A DNA stretch of 5,139 bases, from assembly GCA_027371655.1 (NCBI GenBank), contig DAHXMR010000183.1, positions 1 to 5,139 of the forward strand, in the 5' to 3' direction. The notes under the pieces were generated by a model that saw only the letters and a program-made list of their open reading frames with translations, searched no databases and had not been told where the DNA came from. This stretch comes from Microcaldota archaeon. GTDB lineage: Archaea; Micrarchaeota; Micrarchaeia; Norongarragalinales; CAINOH01. Of this stretch, positions 4,763 to 5,139 are shown piece after piece (positions within the stretch are counted from its first letter, which is position 1; each line of letters begins with the position of its first letter). The position numbers were made by a program, and so were the translations under genes.

Positions 4763-5139
4763 GTGTCGGAATACAAGGTACCCACTCTTAAGGACTTGGA
4801 CGTTAGCTTGGGCAAGCGCACGCGCTTGCACCGCCTGCTCTACGAGCACGGCAACAAGAACGGCACCCTGATGCTTTTGCCATACGACCAGGGGCTCGAG
4901 CACGGGCCGGTGGATTTCTTTCCCAACCCCGCAAGCAAGGACCCCGAATACCTCCTCAAGCTTGCCAAGGAAGGGGGATATTCCGGAATAGTTTTCCACA
5001 TCGGGCTTGCCAAAAAATACATGAAAGACTACGTGGGCGACGTGCCATTGGTGCTCAAAATCAACGGAAAGACCACCGTGCCCTCGGACGCGCAGGCGTT
5101 CTCGCCCCTCACGGGAACGGTTGAAGAAGCGGTGGCAAT
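4763..5139 (+). CDS. fba: Fructose-bisphosphate aldolase, archaeal-type class I (DhnA family), partial
   Basis: The enzyme joins glyceraldehyde-3-phosphate and dihydroxyacetone phosphate into fructose-1,6-bisphosphate through a lysine Schiff base. The first 125 residues are visible and the frame is open to the right edge. Family blocks are clear: [15 protein letters not shown] at 39-53, whose Asp42 aligns with the conserved Asp of Thermoproteus tenax aldolase (YDHGIEHGP). Then come [19 protein letters not shown] (55-73), [12 protein letters not shown] (75-86) and [12 protein letters not shown] (94-105), the early strands of the TIM barrel. The Schiff-base lysine lies beyond the window, so catalytic completeness cannot be judged. 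The GTG start is set by GGGAGG 9 nt upstream and an in-frame stop at 4736-4738. Its N-terminus extends about 20 residues beyond the short T. tenax form. Lying just after glpX, it supplies the substrate of that phosphatase. Confidence 0.95.
   Translation, partial: MSEYKVPTLKDLDVSLGKRTRLHRLLYEHGNKNGTLMLLPYDQGLEHGPVDFFPNPASKDPEYLLKLAKEGGYSGIVFHIGLAKKYMKDYVGDVPLVLKINGKTTVPSDAQAFSPLTGTVEEAVA

Noticed and set aside
1..5139. CRISPR arrays, insertion sequences, tRNA or rRNA genes
   Set aside because: No direct repeat-spacer pattern, transposase, terminal inverted repeat or RNA-gene signature was seen on either strand by eye.

Overview
The window looks like a GC-rich archaeal chromosome fragment, most likely from a DPANN-type lineage close to Micrarchaeota or Diapherotrites. 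The evidence is an archaeal tRNA-splicing endonuclease in an apparent three-unit layout, several proteins with archaeal class III (type IV pilin) signal peptides, an archaeal-type class I fructose-bisphosphate aldolase, and GGAGG/GGTGG ribosome binding sites with TTG and GTG starts. The lineage is inferred from protein architecture; no 16S or other phylogenetic marker is present.

Left half, minus strand (about 2094 down to 1): a tight run of four small secreted or membrane-anchored pilin-like genes, read right to left as A (1639-2094), B (1099-1596), C (489-1106) and D (1-470, cut by the left edge). Each has a basic stretch ending in Arg-Gly followed by a hydrophobic helix; in A, B and C the residue after Gly is Gln. 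C overlaps the end of B by 8 nt and D follows C by 18 nt, so the set is probably one transcript for pilus or pseudopilus-like surface subunits. No prepilin peptidase, ATPase or platform protein lies within the window.

Centre: a 75-nt divergent spacer (2095-2169) with a near-palindromic TATA-like box separates the pilin run from endA on the plus strand (2170-3330). EndA excises tRNA introns. At 386 residues, with its catalytic triad in the middle and over 100 residues after it, it fits the three-unit epsilon-2 form known from ARMAN archaea. A 63-residue basic, proline-rich protein of unknown function follows 22 nt later.

Right half, plus strand: a 140-nt spacer with TATA-like boxes and a T-tract leads to a class II (GlpX-type) fructose-1,6-bisphosphatase (3685-4698). 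After 64 nt comes an archaeal-type class I fructose-bisphosphate aldolase (4763 onward, cut by the right edge). Together these catalyse two consecutive gluconeogenic steps, triose phosphates to fructose-1,6-bisphosphate to fructose-6-phosphate. The pairing matters because most archaea use a bifunctional FBP aldolase/phosphatase instead of GlpX.

The most notable points are the epsilon-2-like EndA, the GlpX-aldolase pair, a Cys-x3-Cys-x-Cys-x3-Cys cluster in pilin C, and a well-placed ATG with a strong ribosome binding site that is one base out of frame with pilin A.
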